Source: Pleurostoma richardsiae (Eukaryota > Ascomycota > Sordariomycetes > Calosphaeriales > Pleurostomataceae). Taken from it: 64,000 bases of DNA. The stretch lies in assembly GCA_030052745.1 (NCBI GenBank), contig JANBVO010000015.1:186001-250000 (forward strand), given 5' to 3'. Numbering within the stretch: position 1 is the first letter of the stretch; the number at the start of each line of letters is the position of its first letter. Under the pieces are notes generated by a model. That model had not been told where the DNA came from, made no database searches, and saw nothing but the letters and a program-made list of their open reading frames with translations. The position numbers and the translations under genes are program-made. This document shows positions 63,191-64,000 of the stretch, one piece after another.

Positions 63191-64000
63191 TCACCGTTCC
63201 AGCCCATCCCTAGTTAGGTCCACACACTTCAGCGGAACCAGCTTGGTCCGGTACCAGATCTTGTAGCCGACATATAGGGCGACAAAGATCATGAGGCTGA
63301 CGTAGCAGGCAAAGAAGTCACTTGTGCTCCAGTCGATGAACACAGTAAAACCATTTGTGAGCAGGATCAGCACGTTGAAGAAGAGTCCGTACCACGACAG
63401 CCATGGCTGCATGGGCGCCACAAAGGGGAGGCTGCCTCCGTCGCGGCGACCCTGGCGGGGGATGCCCTGCGCGGCGAGGGCCCGCTGGAAGCGGATGTGG
63501 CAGGCGCTGATCATGGCCCAGGTGATGAAGCCGGCGACGGAGGTGATGTTGAGCAGCCAGTTGAAGACCTCGGAACCGCTGGCCGAGAGGTTGATGAAGC
63601 CGATTAGACCTAGCACCGACGACAAGGCGACGGCGACGTACGGCGTGCCATGCCGGTTGGTGCGGGTCAGGATGCCCGGGGCGTGGCCCTCGTTAGCCAG
63701 GGCCACCATGATCCGGCTGCTAGAGTAAAGGTTCGAATTGGCAGCTGAGAGCACGGCAGTCAGTAGGACAGCGTTGATTATATGCGCGAGCACGTCGACG
63801 CCAGCGAGATTCGCAACGATGACGAGGGGCGAGGCCGATGCATCGGTCGAGCCGTTCTGGAGGTTGGGGTTGGTGTAAGGCACGTTGATGCCGACGAAAA
63901 AGACGAGAGCAATGAAGAGCACGGTGATGCCCCAGTACGTCCAGCGGATTGCCGATGGGATTGCCTTCTCCGGGTTCGCCGTCTCTCCGGCGCCGACGCC
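63191..64000 (-). CDS. Amino-acid permease (APC family), 5' end outside window
   Basis: The last 269 residues of a fungal amino-acid permease of the YAT/general amino-acid permease type. The start lies beyond base 64000. Visible marks are GVGAGETANPEKAIPSAIRWTYWG near the left edge (the conserved GxTAGEtxNPrkaiP segment), IINAVLLTAVLSAANSNLYSSSRIMVALANEGHAP with the conserved SxxNS motif and TRTNRHGTPYVAV, then GSEVFNWLLNITSVAGFITWAMISACHIRFQRAL. Six or seven membrane helices remain, and the tail is short (TKLVPLKCVDLTRDGLER). It is a plasma-membrane proton symporter for amino acids. Which amino acid cannot be told. It is unrelated by content to its neighbours and read as one uninterrupted exon here. 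Confidence 0.9.
   Translation of the reverse strand, partial: GVGAGETANPEKAIPSAIRWTYWGITVLFIALVFFVGINVPYTNPNLQNGSTDASASPLVIVANLAGVDVLAHIINAVLLTAVLSAANSNLYSSSRIMVALANEGHAPGILTRTNRHGTPYVAVALSSVLGLIGFINLSASGSEVFNWLLNITSVAGFITWAMISACHIRFQRALAAQGIPRQGRRDGGSLPFVAPMQPWLSWYGLFFNVLILLTNGFTVFIDWSTSDFFACYVSLMIFVALYVGYKIWYRTKLVPLKCVDLTRDGLER

Noticed and set aside
1-64000. tRNA genes, CRISPR arrays, transposases, long terminal repeats
   Set aside because: Looked for B-box-like GGTTCGAnTCC sequences, evenly spaced repeats and terminal repeats by eye; none was convincing. A tRNAscan or repeat search could still find something missed.

Overview
The window comes from the nuclear genome of a filamentous ascomycete (Pezizomycotina, probably Sordariomycetes). 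Genes are split by short introns of about 47-160 bp with GT(R)AGT-type donors and CTAAC-type branch sites. The families are typical of these fungi: a Zn(II)2Cys6 regulator, a HET-domain protein, a NACHT/zinc-finger STAND protein, an A-T-R NRPS-like reductase, DHA-type and ACS-type MFS carriers, and a PL26 rhamnogalacturonan lyase. No species is assigned. Gene models were spliced by hand. In nearly every case all exon phases close, the frame is open from ATG to stop, and the junctions restore conserved motifs. No insertion sequence, transposase, CRISPR array, rRNA or tRNA was recognised.

Region 1 (about 1.4-6.6 kb) is a divergent pair: an allantoate-permease-like ACS transporter and a PL26/YetA-like exo-rhamnogalacturonan lyase. 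It reads as a small pectin-use module.

Region 2 (about 8.1-34.9 kb) is a dense cluster of twelve genes and the most interesting part of the window. It holds two paralogous MFS transporters, a salicylate-hydroxylase-type FAD monooxygenase, three SDRs, an enol-lactonase-like alpha/beta hydrolase, an Old Yellow Enzyme, an HSL-family esterase, a 1060-residue adenylation-thiolation-reductase enzyme, a Zn2Cys6 regulator and a Baeyer-Villiger monooxygenase. OYE, BVMO, esterase and SDR together could convert a cyclic enone to a ketone, a lactone and a hydroxy acid. The A-T-R enzyme could activate and reduce a carboxylic acid. The cluster could be catabolic (terpenoid or cyclic ketone use) or biosynthetic. 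A short element, ATCGCCG, recurs in most of its promoters.

Region 3 (about 36-50 kb) holds housekeeping and surface genes: a GPI-anchored Ser/Thr-rich protein, an F-box protein, a secreted S10 carboxypeptidase, a TPT/nucleotide-sugar transporter facing a GT92-like glycosyltransferase, and a 4.35-kb stretch with no gene I could support.

Region 4 (about 50-61.8 kb) holds a five-exon gene of unknown function that no long single reading frame would reveal. It is followed by a HET-domain gene tail to tail with a NACHT protein carrying C-terminal C2H2 fingers. The NACHT gene shares a 415-bp divergent promoter with a SNF2/RING (Rad5/Rad16-like) gene that contains two apparent GC-AG introns. This resembles a fungal allorecognition or immune locus.

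Region 5 (about 61.8-64 kb) has a three-copy degenerate intergenic repeat and the 3' part of an amino-acid permease that runs off the window.
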